Source: Lentibacillus siamensis (lineage in GTDB: Bacteria; Bacillota; Bacilli; Bacillales; Amphibacillaceae). From it: DNA of 64,000 bases. The number at the start of each line of letters is the position of its first letter. Positions within the stretch are counted from its first letter, which is position 1. Location of the stretch: NCBI RefSeq assembly GCF_039522605.1, contig NZ_BAAADS010000001.1, forward strand, positions 558,001-622,000, written 5' to 3'. The translations under genes were made by a program, and so were the position numbers. Below, one piece after another: positions 1-8,129 of the stretch. The notes beneath the pieces are model-generated. The model saw only the letters and a program-made list of their open reading frames with translations. It was not told where the DNA came from and made no database searches.

Positions 1-373
1 ACTCCTCATGCCATTGTTTTCCCCTTGCCGTTTATTGAGAACCGCTGGCATTTTTTTGTCACCCATTCTCTATGATGAAAGGCACAATGAGGATCTATTT
101 CGATTGTTGTTCGTATTCTAACATCAATCGTTTCACATCCCTATTGGCTGGTCAAATATACATCCTGAAAAAAATCCGATAATTGCAGCAACAGTCGATT
201 GAATACTATACTATCGAGATTTAGTAAACTGCTAATATTAATATGTTTAAGCTTGTTGTCGAAGGGTTAATGTTATTTTAAGAGGATTTTCGAAAATGGT
301 GAGGTGGGCATACAATATAGAAATAGTAGAATTTGCGAAGCCACATGCTTATCACGGATTCACACACTAGATC
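1..373. other. Window start, no supported gene
   Basis: AT-rich stretch between the window edge and the SEC-C gene. No long reading frame, tRNA or clear terminator is visible. A 24-codon frame at 296-370 on the plus strand is too short and featureless to call. Confidence 0.5.
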
Positions 374-871
374 CTAAGCACCGCAGCATTTCTTATATTT
401 TTTCCCGCTTCCGCATGTACAGGCATCATTCCGGTTAGGCTTGTCTTCTTCCCTATCCGCCATGTTGTTTTCTCCCTGCAACACATACCGTCCAACTTCT
501 TTCATTTTTTTATAACGTTGTTTTAACATGTTGACCATTTCGTTGTCTTTTCTCACTTCTTTCATAACAACATCATTTACTTCCTGTTCGGAAACTCCTG
601 CTATTTCCTTAATCTCATATTTTTTCGTTCTTAAGGAAAACAAAACGGTGAAATCGGCACGCACATAATTGACCCGTTCTTCATTTTTTATAAACTGAAT
701 AAAAACATCATCGCATTTACAGGCGGGATTCATACAATACATATCAACAACATAATATTGCACAGCTGAATTCTGATTGTCTGCAATAGCAAGAATCTGG
801 GAGTCTCCAAAAACATCAATATAGCTACATGTTTCTCCTCTTAATATATCAGCCGGATTAACTATTCTCAT
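374..871 (-). CDS. SEC-C motif protein
   Basis: A protein of about 165 residues that ends in a SEC-C zinc-binding motif (CTCGSGKKYKKCC at the extreme C-terminus), the same kind of tail that SecA uses to bind Zn and SecB or ribosomes. The N-terminal 100 residues contain a CxxxxCxC stretch (YCMNPACKCDD) but match no domain I can name. The start at 871 is chosen because AGGGGCG lies a suitable distance upstream; an in-frame TTG at 889 lies in front of that site. A second SEC-C protein with the same tail sits at 57465-58202, so this looks like a dispersed family in the genome. Its function is unknown; roles in protein or RNA handling are only suggested by the motif. Confidence 0.75.
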   Translation of the reverse strand: MRIVNPADILRGETCSYIDVFGDSQILAIADNQNSAVQYYVVDMYCMNPACKCDDVFIQFIKNEERVNYVRADFTVLFSLRTKKYEIKEIAGVSEQEVNDVVMKEVRKDNEMVNMLKQRYKKMKEVGRYVLQGENNMADREEDKPNRNDACTCGSGKKYKKCCGA

Positions 872-980
872 TTTTAACGCCCCTATCAAAAATTATTGAA
901 AATAAAATACGTTATTGCGTGTTAACGGGAACAGGTTGCCTGTCACAGGCAGGCCAATCATCATCAAAAATCCTGCCCGG

Positions 981-1448
981 CTATTTCCGCATTCCTTCGA
1001 TTTTTGATTCCGCCTTGAACAATCTTTTATTCAACGCTTCTGTATTGTCATCAATATGATTAATGATTCGTTCAGTATAATCACCTAAGCTACTCACCAA
1101 ATTCTTTTGAAGGTTATCAAAGCCATTTTCCAATCTTGTTTGACCCGTTTTCAAATCACTTACTTCTGTTTCTAATCTTGTTTGACCAGCTTTTAAATCA
1201 CCTACATCTGTTTCCAATCTCGTTTGACCCGTTTTCAAACCACTTACATCCGTTTCCAGTCTTGCTTGACCCGTTTTTAAATCACCTACATCTGTTTCCA
1301 GTCTTGCTTGACCCGTTTTTAAATCACCTACATCTGTTTCCAGTCTTGCTTGACCCGTTTTTAAATCACCTACATCTGTTTTAAGATCAACCATACCAGT
1401 ATTCAGATCCGTCAATTGGCTAAGCACTTGCTTTAACCGATCATCCAT
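981..1448 (-). CDS. Coiled-coil protein with tandem 14-residue repeats
   Basis: This 155-residue protein is built from about six to seven copies of a 14-residue unit of the form DVGDLKTGQARLET, encoded by near-identical 42-bp DNA repeats, followed by a non-repeated tail of about 55 residues. The hydrophobic spacing (V, L, L in each unit) and lack of Pro/Gly-rich breaks predict a long parallel coiled coil. There is no signal peptide and no membrane segment. An AGGGG ribosome site precedes the ATG at 1448. Similar small Bacillaceae proteins are annotated as hypothetical. The near-identity of the DNA repeats suggests recent copy-number change by slippage. The repeats leave an antisense frame open at 1136-1384, which is a shadow. 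Confidence 0.7.
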   Translation of the reverse strand: MDDRLKQVLSQLTDLNTGMVDLKTDVGDLKTGQARLETDVGDLKTGQARLETDVGDLKTGQARLETDVSGLKTGQTRLETDVGDLKAGQTRLETEVSDLKTGQTRLENGFDNLQKNLVSSLGDYTERIINHIDDNTEALNKRLFKAESKIEGMRK

Positions 1449-1873
1449 ATCTCTTCCCCTCTCTTCTTTTAAATGTTTACTTCACCATTAATATACCCTT
1501 ATTTATGAATAATAGCTAATCCGTAAAATCCCATTTTCCTATGAATCGCACGCCTATATTTTGCGTTCATTCGCCAAAAAGCGCATTATTCGTTACAAGA
1601 GTCAGTCAAAAGACAATTTTGAAGGCAATTTATAAATTTTTCCGTAAATCTATTGTAAGTCCTCATCCAGCTTTTCGGCGATAACATCCATAAATTAGAC
1701 AAGCATCAATTAATACTACTATTATACCGCAAATTTAAACGTAAATTAAGCACTTTTCTGTAAATTTAAAAAATACATCTCTTTCCCGGTTTTTATAGCT
1801 AAAAAGTCAACAGTAGACTTAAAGAAAAGCACGGTATTAAATAACCAGCTTATCATTTCTCTTTCAATGCCAC
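1449..1873. other. Intergenic region, AT-rich
   Basis: About 425 bases between the divergent coiled-coil gene and the SigB-like promoter of the SpoIIAA-like gene. I see no reading frame or clear RNA structure. It must hold the promoter of the coiled-coil gene. Confidence 0.4.
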
Positions 1874-1899
1874 GTTTTACTTCACATATTGAGTGGTAT
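1874..1899 (+). promoter_or_regulatory. SigB-like promoter of SpoIIAA-like gene 1
   Basis: GTTTTA, a 14-base spacer, then TGGTAT. This is one mismatch in each box from the general-stress sigma-B consensus GTTTAA-N14-GGGTAT. The same arrangement, with the same spacing, precedes the paralogue at 3745, and the bases around the -10 (GAGTGGTATGC) are identical in the two copies. Confidence 0.5.
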
Positions 1900-1936
1900 G
1901 CTGTACACAAAAGAAAAAATGGAAAGGATGAATAGT

Positions 1937-2290
1937 GTGCTGGAAATTAAAGGTGAAAATAAGGGTGAAATTTTGGAAGTGATCACACAAGAAACAGCGA
2001 CACAGTCGGACTTGCAAAAATTCAAAGATGCTTTAAAGGCTAAGAAACTTCAGGAGGAGCCCGTCAACATTTTATTCATTTTCAAAAACATTGATGGAAA
2101 CACGCCAAAAGCTATGCTGGAAGCCTGGAAAATGGTAACCCTCCTGAAAAGCATAAAAAAAAGCGCCATCGTGGCGGATGAATCATTTGTAGGCTTAAAC
2201 GAAAATATTGAAAAGCTTATACCAGGTGTAAGCATTTCCCAGTATCCACTGGAAGAACTGGAAGCGGCACGAGAATGGCTTCGTGAATAA
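1937..2290 (+). CDS. SpoIIAA-like (STAS/SEC14-type) protein, copy 1
   Basis: About 117 residues resembling the SpoIIAA-like family (Pfam PF11964), small cytoplasmic proteins with a STAS/CRAL-TRIO-like fold of unsettled function. Typical features are the strand VNILFIFKNIDG, a helix after NTPKAMLEA, and a C-terminal LEELEAAREWLRE helix. The GTG at 1937 is preferred over the upstream TTG at 1889 because GAAAGGA sits just upstream and because it aligns exactly with the ATG of the paralogue at 3745. The upstream starts would also overlap the SigB-like promoter. The two copies are about 75% identical over their length, which points to duplication together with the promoter. A stress-linked role is inference from the promoter only. 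Confidence 0.75.
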   Translation: MLEIKGENKGEILEVITQETATQSDLQKFKDALKAKKLQEEPVNILFIFKNIDGNTPKAMLEAWKMVTLLKSIKKSAIVADESFVGLNENIEKLIPGVSISQYPLEELEAAREWLRE

Positions 2291-2307
2291 CAACATACCT
2301 CAGGATT

Positions 2308-2338
2308 GATGGACAAAGGGTCCGGCCCTTTGTCCATC
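2308..2338. repeat. 31-bp palindrome, copy 1
   Basis: A near-perfect palindrome (left arm GATGGACAAAGGG, right arm CCCTTTGTCCATC) just downstream of SpoIIAA-like gene 1. A second copy lies at 44080-44110 with paired base changes that keep the stem. There is no long T-run after it, so it may not be an ordinary terminator. Confidence 0.7.
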
Positions 2339-2471
2339 TAATAATTTCCCCATTCCAGACATACGAAGCCTAACCCAGTCATTCTACGACCAGATCTGCA
2401 TATAGCAGCCCTCATTAATACGCCCGATCGGACAATCCTACACTGAATATTCAGATGATAGTCCCAAAAAT

Positions 2472-2503
2472 AAAACCTGCACTCCACCAAGTACAGGCCT
2501 TTC
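2472..2503 (-). terminator. Likely terminator of the LCP gene
   Basis: Imperfect hairpin (CCTGTACT pairing with AGTGCAGG) followed on the minus strand by TTTTATTTTT, placed just after the LCP stop codon. Confidence 0.55.
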
Positions 2504-2522
2504 ATTTATCCATTTTTCCGCA

Positions 2523-3455
2523 CTACTTTGAGCCAAATTCCGTAATCATCTTATGCGCCTTGGCAACCTCTTCTTCCGGCATGATCATATAATAAATATC
2601 ATCAATCCTTGTACCGTTGCCAACCATTTGATATGTGCTGATATTCTTGCGTGCGCTGCGGTAGTTCATCGCCAGATTGCGCATATCTTCAAATTGCATG
2701 TTAGTGACCATATTGTCGCCAAGCACATTCATGATATTATCGATCTGCCCGACAACATTCAGCCCGGCGCCTTTATCAATAACCCCTTCAATAACCTGAC
2801 GCTGCCGCTGATTACGGCCAATGTCGCCCTGTGGATCGCCCTTACGCATCCGCACATACGCCAGTGCCTGATCACCGTTCAATTGCAGCTGTCCAGTATC
2901 AAATGTATAGCCACCCTGTGAAAATTGCTGGTCATTGTTAACCGTAATGCCGCCAACAGAATTCACCAGTTGCGCTAGACCTTCCATATTCATGCGAACG
3001 TAATAGTCCAAATCAATATCCAAAAAGTTTTCGACCGTTGCCACCGACATCTCACTGCCGCCGAATGCATACGCATGATTGATTTTATCCTGGAATCCTT
3101 TTCCCACAATCATTGTCCTGGTATCACGTGGAATACTCACCAGCTGCATCTGATTATTATCAGGATCCAGCGTCATGACAATCATCGTATCCGAACGGCC
3201 TTTATCATGCTGCCGCTCATCCACACCAAGCAGCAAAATATTGATCGGTTCCTTGTCCTCTACTTTCTTTTTGGAAACATTCACATCAATACCTTCTACC
3301 GGCTTGTGAAGCTCATTATCGACGGTACTTTTCACATTTTGATAGATGGAATATGCATACGCACACCCGCCAATGATCAGAACGAGCAGAACGGATAATG
3401 TAATCCATAGCCATTTCTTTCTTTTTGGTTTATGTTTCTCCTGGCGTGTTACCAT
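2523..3455 (-). CDS. LytR-CpsA-Psr (LCP) family cell-wall ligase
   Basis: LCP proteins transfer lipid-linked glycopolymers such as wall teichoic acid to peptidoglycan outside the membrane. This 310-residue protein has a short basic cytoplasmic N-terminus (KHKPKRKK), one transmembrane helix at about residues 15-35, and the LCP domain from about residue 70. The domain carries the family landmarks NILLLGVDER, GRSDTMIV, VSIPRDTR, DKINHAYAFGG, GGITVN and YVRMRKGDPQGDIGRNQRQ. The conserved Arg and Asp residues of the pyrophosphate and polyprenyl site are present. Length matches B. subtilis TagU/LytR (about 306 residues). It stands alone, with no teichoic acid genes beside it, so the polymer cannot be named. 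Confidence 0.9.
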   Translation of the reverse strand: MVTRQEKHKPKRKKWLWITLSVLLVLIIGGCAYAYSIYQNVKSTVDNELHKPVEGIDVNVSKKKVEDKEPINILLLGVDERQHDKGRSDTMIVMTLDPDNNQMQLVSIPRDTRTMIVGKGFQDKINHAYAFGGSEMSVATVENFLDIDLDYYVRMNMEGLAQLVNSVGGITVNNDQQFSQGGYTFDTGQLQLNGDQALAYVRMRKGDPQGDIGRNQRQRQVIEGVIDKGAGLNVVGQIDNIMNVLGDNMVTNMQFEDMRNLAMNYRSARKNISTYQMVGNGTRIDDIYYMIMPEEEVAKAHKMITEFGSK

Positions 3456-3571
3456 GCAAAACTTCCTTTTCTTTTAAAAAATTCCTACCATTCTATTAAA
3501 GCATTTTAACATGGATAGAGCAATGGAAAATAACCTAGGTTACGACATTATTTTACACAATTCCATTAACA

Positions 3572-3658
3572 TTAGAAAACTTGGTTGTCACCAAGCTTTT
3601 AGGTGACAGCCTTAGTTGTACTTATGCAGTAAGAAAGTATTATACTTTCTTAGCTGCC
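3572..3658 (+). repeat. Two-hairpin interspersed element, copy A
   Basis: First of five near-identical ~87-bp elements in the window (others at 6934, 7022, 32314, 54142). It begins TTAGAAAACTTGG. Hairpin 1 pairs GGTTGTCACC with GGTGACAGCC, and hairpin 2 pairs GCAGTAAGAAAG with CTTTCTTAGCTGC. This copy lies 25 bp upstream of the SigB-like promoter of SpoIIAA-like gene 2. Confidence 0.85.
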
Positions 3659-3682
3659 AAAACCCATCCACACGCCTCCCAC

Positions 3683-3708
3683 GTTTCACTCCATACTGTG
3701 AGTGGTAT
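3683..3708 (+). promoter_or_regulatory. SigB-like promoter of SpoIIAA-like gene 2
   Basis: GTTTCA, a 14-base spacer, then TGGTAT, matching the geometry of the promoter at 1874-1899. Its position rules out a start upstream of it for the following gene. Confidence 0.5.
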
Positions 3709-3744
3709 GCAATTAGCAAAGGGAAATATGAAAGGGTGAAAAAG

Positions 3745-4101
3745 ATGCTGGAAGTTAAAGGAGAGAAAAAAGGCGAAATTCTGGAAGTAACCACACAAGG
3801 CACAGCGACACAGAACGATCTGCATAAATTCAAGAATTCCTTAAATACAAAGAGACTTCAGGAGGAACCTGTCAACATCTTATTTATTTTCAAGAATATT
3901 GATGGCAACACGCCAAAAGCTTTGCTGGAAGCTATGAAGATTGTTACGTATCTGAAAAGCATCGGCAAAAGCGCCATCGTGGCAGATGAAACATTTGTCA
4001 GCCTTGACGAGAAAATTGAAAAATTTATACCAGGTGTTGAAATAAACCAGTATTCGCTGGAGGAACTGGAGACAGCCAGAGAATGGCTTCGTGAAGATTA
4101 A
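3745..4101 (+). CDS. SpoIIAA-like (STAS/SEC14-type) protein, copy 2
   Basis: A 118-residue paralogue of the protein at 1937, with the same strand VNILFIFKNIDGNTPKA and C-terminal LEELETAREWLRED. The ATG at 3745 follows GAAAGGGTG at a good distance. The frame stays open upstream to 3616, but that part covers repeat copy A and the promoter, so it is not coding. The gene ends in a strong hairpin terminator at 4113. Family members are small soluble proteins; no enzyme activity is established. Confidence 0.78.
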   Translation: MLEVKGEKKGEILEVTTQGTATQNDLHKFKNSLNTKRLQEEPVNILFIFKNIDGNTPKALLEAMKIVTYLKSIGKSAIVADETFVSLDEKIEKFIPGVEINQYSLEELETAREWLRED

Positions 4102-4112
4102 AGGCAGAAATA

Positions 4113-4147
4113 GAGAAGGAGCGGATTTATATTATCCGCTCCTTCTC
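4113..4147 (+). terminator. Rho-independent terminator
   Basis: Perfect 14-bp stem (GAGAAGGAGCGGAT with ATCCGCTCCTTCTC, 7-base loop) 11 bases after the stop codon. The T-run follows after a few bases (CTTCTTTTT). Confidence 0.75.
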
Positions 4148-4194
4148 CATGCTTCTTTTTCCAATATTGGAGGTTGCTCCCTCCGTCATCCGTT

Positions 4195-4355
4195 GAAACG
4201 TGCGATCTCTCGCTGAAACATGCGAACTTCCCTTTTAAACGTGCGAACTTTCGCTGAAACATGCGAACTTACCTTCCAAACGTGCGAACTTTCGCCGAAT
4301 CATGCGAACTTCCCTTTTAAACGTGCGAACTCTCGACGAAACGTGCGAACTCTCA
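4195..4355. repeat. Tandem array of 20-21-bp units
   Basis: About eight units of the form GAAACRTGCGAACTTTCGCT, alternating between two flavours so that the higher-order period is about 41 bp. The core TGCGAAC is conserved in nearly every unit while the linker drifts. It lies between the convergent SpoIIAA-like and YhfK-like genes and has no open frame with a start signal. Confidence 0.85.
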
Positions 4356-4388
4356 TCAGAGCAAGGCTCTAACCATCAAATCTACACA

Positions 4389-5033
4389 TCATAAACTCTT
4401 CAACGCTTCCTCAATCTGCACCTTACCAGAAACCATTTCAAACGCTTTATGGAATGCATTCGGCTCCTGAATCGCTGCAATCATTGTTTTCGCTACATCG
4501 GCACGCGGAATATTACCAAATTCCACTTCTTCTGCCACTTTAATTTTGCTTGTGCCCGGGTCATGTGTCAGACCGCCTGGGCGCACGATGGTGTAATCCA
4601 GCTCGGTGCTCATTAAATATTCATCAGCCTCTCGCTTCATTTTCAAATAATGCTTCATGTTTTCATTATCCTGTGCCATCTGATTCAGATCGCGTCCTGC
4701 ACCAATACTGCTTAACATGATGAATTTTTTAATGCCAAAGTTTTCAGTTGCCTTCACTAAATTGATGGCGCCATCGCGATCAACATCGGTCGTTTTGTCA
4801 GGCCCTGTACTGCTGCCCGAACCAGCGGCAAAAATAACCGCATCCATTCCTTTTACGGTATGTCCAACATCACTTTCCAAATCGGCTAATATCGGAGTAC
4901 CGCCCAATTCCGCTATGCGTTGTTTTTGCTCTTCTTTACGAACCATTCCATATGGCTCATAGTCTGCTTCATGCAAAAACTGTATCAATAATTGACCGGT
5001 ATGCCCATTTGCTCCTGCTACCAATACTTTCAT
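4389..5033 (-). CDS. NAD(P)-binding YhfK/YwnB-like reductase
   Basis: A 214-residue atypical short-chain dehydrogenase/NmrA-type protein. The N-terminus holds the Rossmann motif GANGHTGQLL, followed by VRKEEQ (phosphate contact for NADP), AAGSGSSTGPDKT, and the sugar-contact motif YTIVRPGGL. It looks very like B. subtilis YhfK. These proteins are cytoplasmic; many respond to oxidative stress or act as redox sensors, and the substrate is unknown. Monocistronic, on the strand opposite to GapN. Confidence 0.8.
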   Translation of the reverse strand: MKVLVAGANGHTGQLLIQFLHEADYEPYGMVRKEEQKQRIAELGGTPILADLESDVGHTVKGMDAVIFAAGSGSSTGPDKTTDVDRDGAINLVKATENFGIKKFIMLSSIGAGRDLNQMAQDNENMKHYLKMKREADEYLMSTELDYTIVRPGGLTHDPGTSKIKVAEEVEFGNIPRADVAKTMIAAIQEPNAFHKAFEMVSGKVQIEEALKSL

Positions 5034-5197
5034 TCTGTATCGACCCTTTCATAAAAAAATCATGTAATAGTGCTGTTGCCGTAAATAGGAGCTTGTAAAC
5101 ATCATTGGTGACGAGTTACGCTTCCCCAACCTATGACAGGCTTCATCCACCTCTATATTTTTAAAAAATTCATTTATTTTTAATTTTTCTGTTGATT

Positions 5198-5211
5198 TGA
5201 TAGCGCTTTCC
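5198..5211. promoter_or_regulatory. Possible cre site upstream of gapN
   Basis: TGATAGCGCTTTCC matches 12 of 14 positions of the CcpA consensus TGWAARCGYTWNCW. It lies about 50 bases upstream of the gapN start. Confidence 0.3.
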
Positions 5212-5259
5212 AATATATGATGTTTTACAACCCTCTAAAAACTAGAAAGGATTGATGTA

Positions 5260-6714
5260 ATGAACGAGCTAAAAACGATGAAAGCATACCCGTTTTTGTT
5301 AAACGGAGAATGGAAAGACAGCACATCAGAAAAATTGATTGGGATCGAATCCCCGTCTGGCAACGATAACGTGGGTGAAGTACAAGCGATGACGGAACAT
5401 GAAGTGAATGCTGCCATCGCAGGTGCAAACGATGCACAACAGAATTGGGCGCGGAAGTCGTTTGCTGCACGTGCACAGTTGCTGTACGCTTGGGCGGAAC
5501 AGCTGCTTGAGATGAAGGATGAGCTTGCAGCGACAATCATGAAGGAAGTTGGGAAAGGACTCGCCTCAGCGGAAAAAGAAGTTATTCGAACTGCTGATTT
5601 TATCAAGTATACTGCCGAGGAAGGAAAACGTCTGCACGGTGAATTGATTAACGGCGGAAGCTTCAACGCGGGGAGTGCCAATAAATTTGCATTGGTGAAC
5701 CGGAATCCTGTCGGCGTTGTGCTTGCCATTTCACCGTTTAATTATCCGGTCAATCTCTCAGCAGCAAAAATTGCCCCGGCGCTAATGGGAGGAAATGCGG
5801 TCGTTTTCAAGCCTGCGACACAAGGAGCAATCGGCGGAACACTTATGGTAGAAGCGCTCGACAAAGCAGGACTTCCGTCAGGACTCGTCAACCTTGTGAC
5901 GGGAAAAGGATCGGAAATCGGCGATCATCTAATTACACACCCACAGATTGACCTCATTAATTTTACAGGCGGATCCAAAACCGGCAAATCCATTTCCCAA
6001 AAAGCATCCATGGTTCCGGTCATTCTCGAGCTCGGCGGCAAAGACCCTGCTATCGTACTTGAAGATGCAGATCTTGACAAAGCAGCAGCCGATATCGTCA
6101 GCGGCGGGTTCTCGTATTCCGGCCAACGCTGCACAGCAATCAAACGCGTTCTTGTCCAGGATGAAACCGCGGATGCACTGCTTTCGAAAATAAAAGAAAA
6201 GATGGAAGGCTTGAAAGTCGGCGCACCTGAAGATAATGCTGATGTTACTCCACTAATTAGCAGTAAAGCTGCCGACTATGTAACGGGATTAATTGAGGAT
6301 GCACTGGAAAAAGGCGCTGCACTTGTAAAAGGAAATCACCGCAACGGAAACCTGATTTATCCAACGCTGCTTGATGGCGTAACAAAAGATATGGATGTCG
6401 CCTGGGAAGAACCATTCGGACCGGTCATTCCGGTAATTCGCGTAAAAAACGTGGAGGAAGCAATTCACATTGCCAACGAATCGGAATACGGACTGCAGGC
6501 AAGCATTTTCACAAGAAATATGGAGAAGGCGATTCACATCGGCAATGAATTGGAAGTTGGCTCCGTACAAATTAACGGCAAGACCGAGCGTGGTCCAGAT
6601 CATTTTCCATTCCTCGGGGTCAAAAGTTCAGGCGTAGGCGTACAAGGCATTCGCAAAAGCATTGAATCGATGACCCGTGAAAAAGTTACCGTCCTGAACA
6701 TGACCCAAGGGTAA
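5260..6714 (+). CDS. gapN: Non-phosphorylating NADP-dependent glyceraldehyde-3-phosphate dehydrogenase
   Basis: GapN oxidises glyceraldehyde 3-phosphate directly to 3-phosphoglycerate and makes NADPH, bypassing the ATP-forming step of glycolysis. The 484-residue aldehyde dehydrogenase fold carries the general base Glu257 in LELGGKD and the catalytic Cys291 in SGQRCTAIKR. From memory, the sequence follows streptococcal GapN closely through SPFNYPVN, KPATQG, WEEPFGPV and the C-terminal FPFLGVKSSG. GAAAGGATTG gives the ribosome site at 5248. The gene is alone, flanked by a possible cre site upstream and two copies of the two-hairpin repeat downstream. Confidence 0.9.
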   Translation: MNELKTMKAYPFLLNGEWKDSTSEKLIGIESPSGNDNVGEVQAMTEHEVNAAIAGANDAQQNWARKSFAARAQLLYAWAEQLLEMKDELAATIMKEVGKGLASAEKEVIRTADFIKYTAEEGKRLHGELINGGSFNAGSANKFALVNRNPVGVVLAISPFNYPVNLSAAKIAPALMGGNAVVFKPATQGAIGGTLMVEALDKAGLPSGLVNLVTGKGSEIGDHLITHPQIDLINFTGGSKTGKSISQKASMVPVILELGGKDPAIVLEDADLDKAAADIVSGGFSYSGQRCTAIKRVLVQDETADALLSKIKEKMEGLKVGAPEDNADVTPLISSKAADYVTGLIEDALEKGAALVKGNHRNGNLIYPTLLDGVTKDMDVAWEEPFGPVIPVIRVKNVEEAIHIANESEYGLQASIFTRNMEKAIHIGNELEVGSVQINGKTERGPDHFPFLGVKSSGVGVQGIRKSIESMTREKVTVLNMTQG

Positions 6715-6825
6715 AAAACATAGCAAATCCAAGGATGTTATCTGAGCAAGGATAGCACATTTTATATTCTTTAACGGGACGAAAGTGTCCCCTGGAAACA
6801 GATTTCATCCCGGTAAAGAAAAAAT

Positions 6826-6871
6826 AATGCAGGTCCTCACCACGGTAAACTACTGGATGAGGATCTGCATT
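6826..6871 (-). terminator. Terminator for glpX transcription
   Basis: Long hairpin (AATGCAGGTCCTCA with TGAGGATCTGCATT) followed on the minus strand by ATTTTTTC. It lies beyond the tail-to-tail gapN/glpX gap and would stop minus-strand transcripts from glpX, after the two repeat copies. Confidence 0.6.
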
Positions 6872-6933
6872 GTTCCAAATAAAAAACGCACATACCAAAT
6901 GCAGAAACCTTTCAACTGCCCTTCCGCGAAATC

Positions 6934-7021
6934 TTAGAAAACTTGGTTGTCACCAAGCCTTTAGGTGACAGCCATAGTTGCACTTATGCAGTAAGAAAGG
7001 ATTTTATACTTTCTTAACTGC
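6934..7021 (+). repeat. Two-hairpin interspersed element, copy B
   Basis: Same element as at 3572, differing at only a few bases. Both hairpins are intact. It is joined head to tail to copy C with no spacer. Confidence 0.9.
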
Positions 7022-7108
7022 TTAGAAAACTTGGTTGTCACCATGCCTTTAGGTGACAGCATTAGTTGCACTTATGCAGTAAGAAAGTTTTATACTTTTG
7101 TATCTGCC
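7022..7108 (+). repeat. Two-hairpin interspersed element, copy C
   Basis: Starts immediately after copy B at TTAGAAAAC. Hairpin 1 keeps GGTTGTCACC/GGTGACAGC. Hairpin 2 is partly degraded (CTTTTGTATCTGC in place of CTTTCTTAGCTGC), making this the most diverged copy. Confidence 0.85.
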
Positions 7109-7134
7109 AAAAAGAATTCCAGACACTACCTGAT

Positions 7135-8082
7135 TCAACTAGGTTGATAGACTTTCTCCTTGGAATGCTGGGTTTCCACATAACGCATTTGCCGGTCTTT
7201 ACCGCCAATCAGGATGGAATATGTTATGTTATTGGATGCAATGCCTTTTAAATAGAAGCAATTTGTTATCCCGGTAGCAACTAAAAAACAATTTTCGGAT
7301 TTTACCAGATCGTCATGCTTCAATGTCTTATCTGGAACTTTTAATCCCATCCCTTTACACCGTGCCCTTTCCTCTTCATTTCTTGGTCTCAATTTTGCCT
7401 GCATTTCACCGCCTAGGGATTTTACGGCAACGGCTCCCAATACACCCTCAGGTGCTCCACCAACTCCGAGAAACAAATCCATATCCAAGCTGTTCATACA
7501 TGTTGATATGGTGTAAATAACATCTCCATCTTTAAATAAATGTACTTTGGCACCTGATTGCCGAATTGTATCAATATATTCCTGATGACGGGGTCTGTCT
7601 TGTACGAGAACATTTAGTTCATGGACTTTTTTACCCTTTGCCTCTGCCACAGTCTGCAAATTTTCAATGATAGGAGCGTCAATATTTATTTTTCCCTTCG
7701 CTTCACTTCCCACAGCAAGTTTTTCCATATACATATCAGGGGCGTGAAGCAGGCTTCCTTTCGGGGCAGCTGCGATTACTGTCATCGCATTATCCTGTCC
7801 ATTGGCCGTAGGGGTTGTTCCTTCGATTGGGTCAACCGCAATATCTAACTCCGGCCCTGATCCATTACCTACCACTTCACCGATATGAAGCATCGGGGCA
7901 TCGTCAATTTCACCTTCTCCAATGACGATTTTTCCCTTCATGTTGATGTCATTGAGCTGTTCACGCATTGTTTTCGTTGCAATCTCATCTGCAGCAAGTT
8001 TATCCCCTCTGCCAACCCATTGTTTTGCGGCGAGTGCAGCAGATTCAGTTACCTTTAAAAAATCCAATAACAATAATTCCAT
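7135..8082 (-). CDS. glpX: Class II fructose-1,6-bisphosphatase (GlpX-type)
   Basis: GlpX removes the 1-phosphate of fructose 1,6-bisphosphate; several family members also act on sedoheptulose 1,7-bisphosphate. The 315-residue protein has the metal and phosphate motifs GEGEIDDAPML and DIAVDPIEGT, then GGAPEGV and a C-terminal CFLVATGIT. Length is normal for the class. It follows rpiB by 47 bases and shares its transcript. Beside a pathway that should deliver erythrose 4-phosphate, it may serve gluconeogenic or sedoheptulose-bisphosphate flow. That assignment is inference. Confidence 0.85.
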   Translation of the reverse strand: MELLLLDFLKVTESAALAAKQWVGRGDKLAADEIATKTMREQLNDINMKGKIVIGEGEIDDAPMLHIGEVVGNGSGPELDIAVDPIEGTTPTANGQDNAMTVIAAAPKGSLLHAPDMYMEKLAVGSEAKGKINIDAPIIENLQTVAEAKGKKVHELNVLVQDRPRHQEYIDTIRQSGAKVHLFKDGDVIYTISTCMNSLDMDLFLGVGGAPEGVLGAVAVKSLGGEMQAKLRPRNEEERARCKGMGLKVPDKTLKHDDLVKSENCFLVATGITNCFYLKGIASNNITYSILIGGKDRQMRYVETQHSKEKVYQPS

Positions 8083-8129
8083 CGAAAATGATCCCCCCTC
8101 TGATTTAGCAAAATATAGAATAACAGAAT

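Noticed and set aside
296..370. 24-residue ORF on the plus strand near the window start
   Set aside because: Length is within chance, the peptide has no hydrophobic helix or known motif, and the ribosome site is only moderate.
1136..1384. Open frame with repeats on the plus strand
   Set aside because: It is the antisense shadow of the 14-residue coiled-coil repeats; the repeat period is a multiple of three, so frames stay open. No ribosome site.
3616..3744. N-terminal extension of SpoIIAA-like gene 2
   Set aside because: The extension would translate the end of repeat copy A and the SigB-like promoter, and it has no counterpart in the paralogue.
4195..4355. Possible CRISPR array
   Set aside because: Units are 20-21 bp with no unique spacers of 30 bp or more, and no cas genes are near. 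It is a tandem repeat. The same holds for 43924-44082.
5225..5729. Minus-strand frames opposite the gapN 5' end
   Set aside because: Shadows of a high-confidence gene, with low-complexity Ser-rich products.
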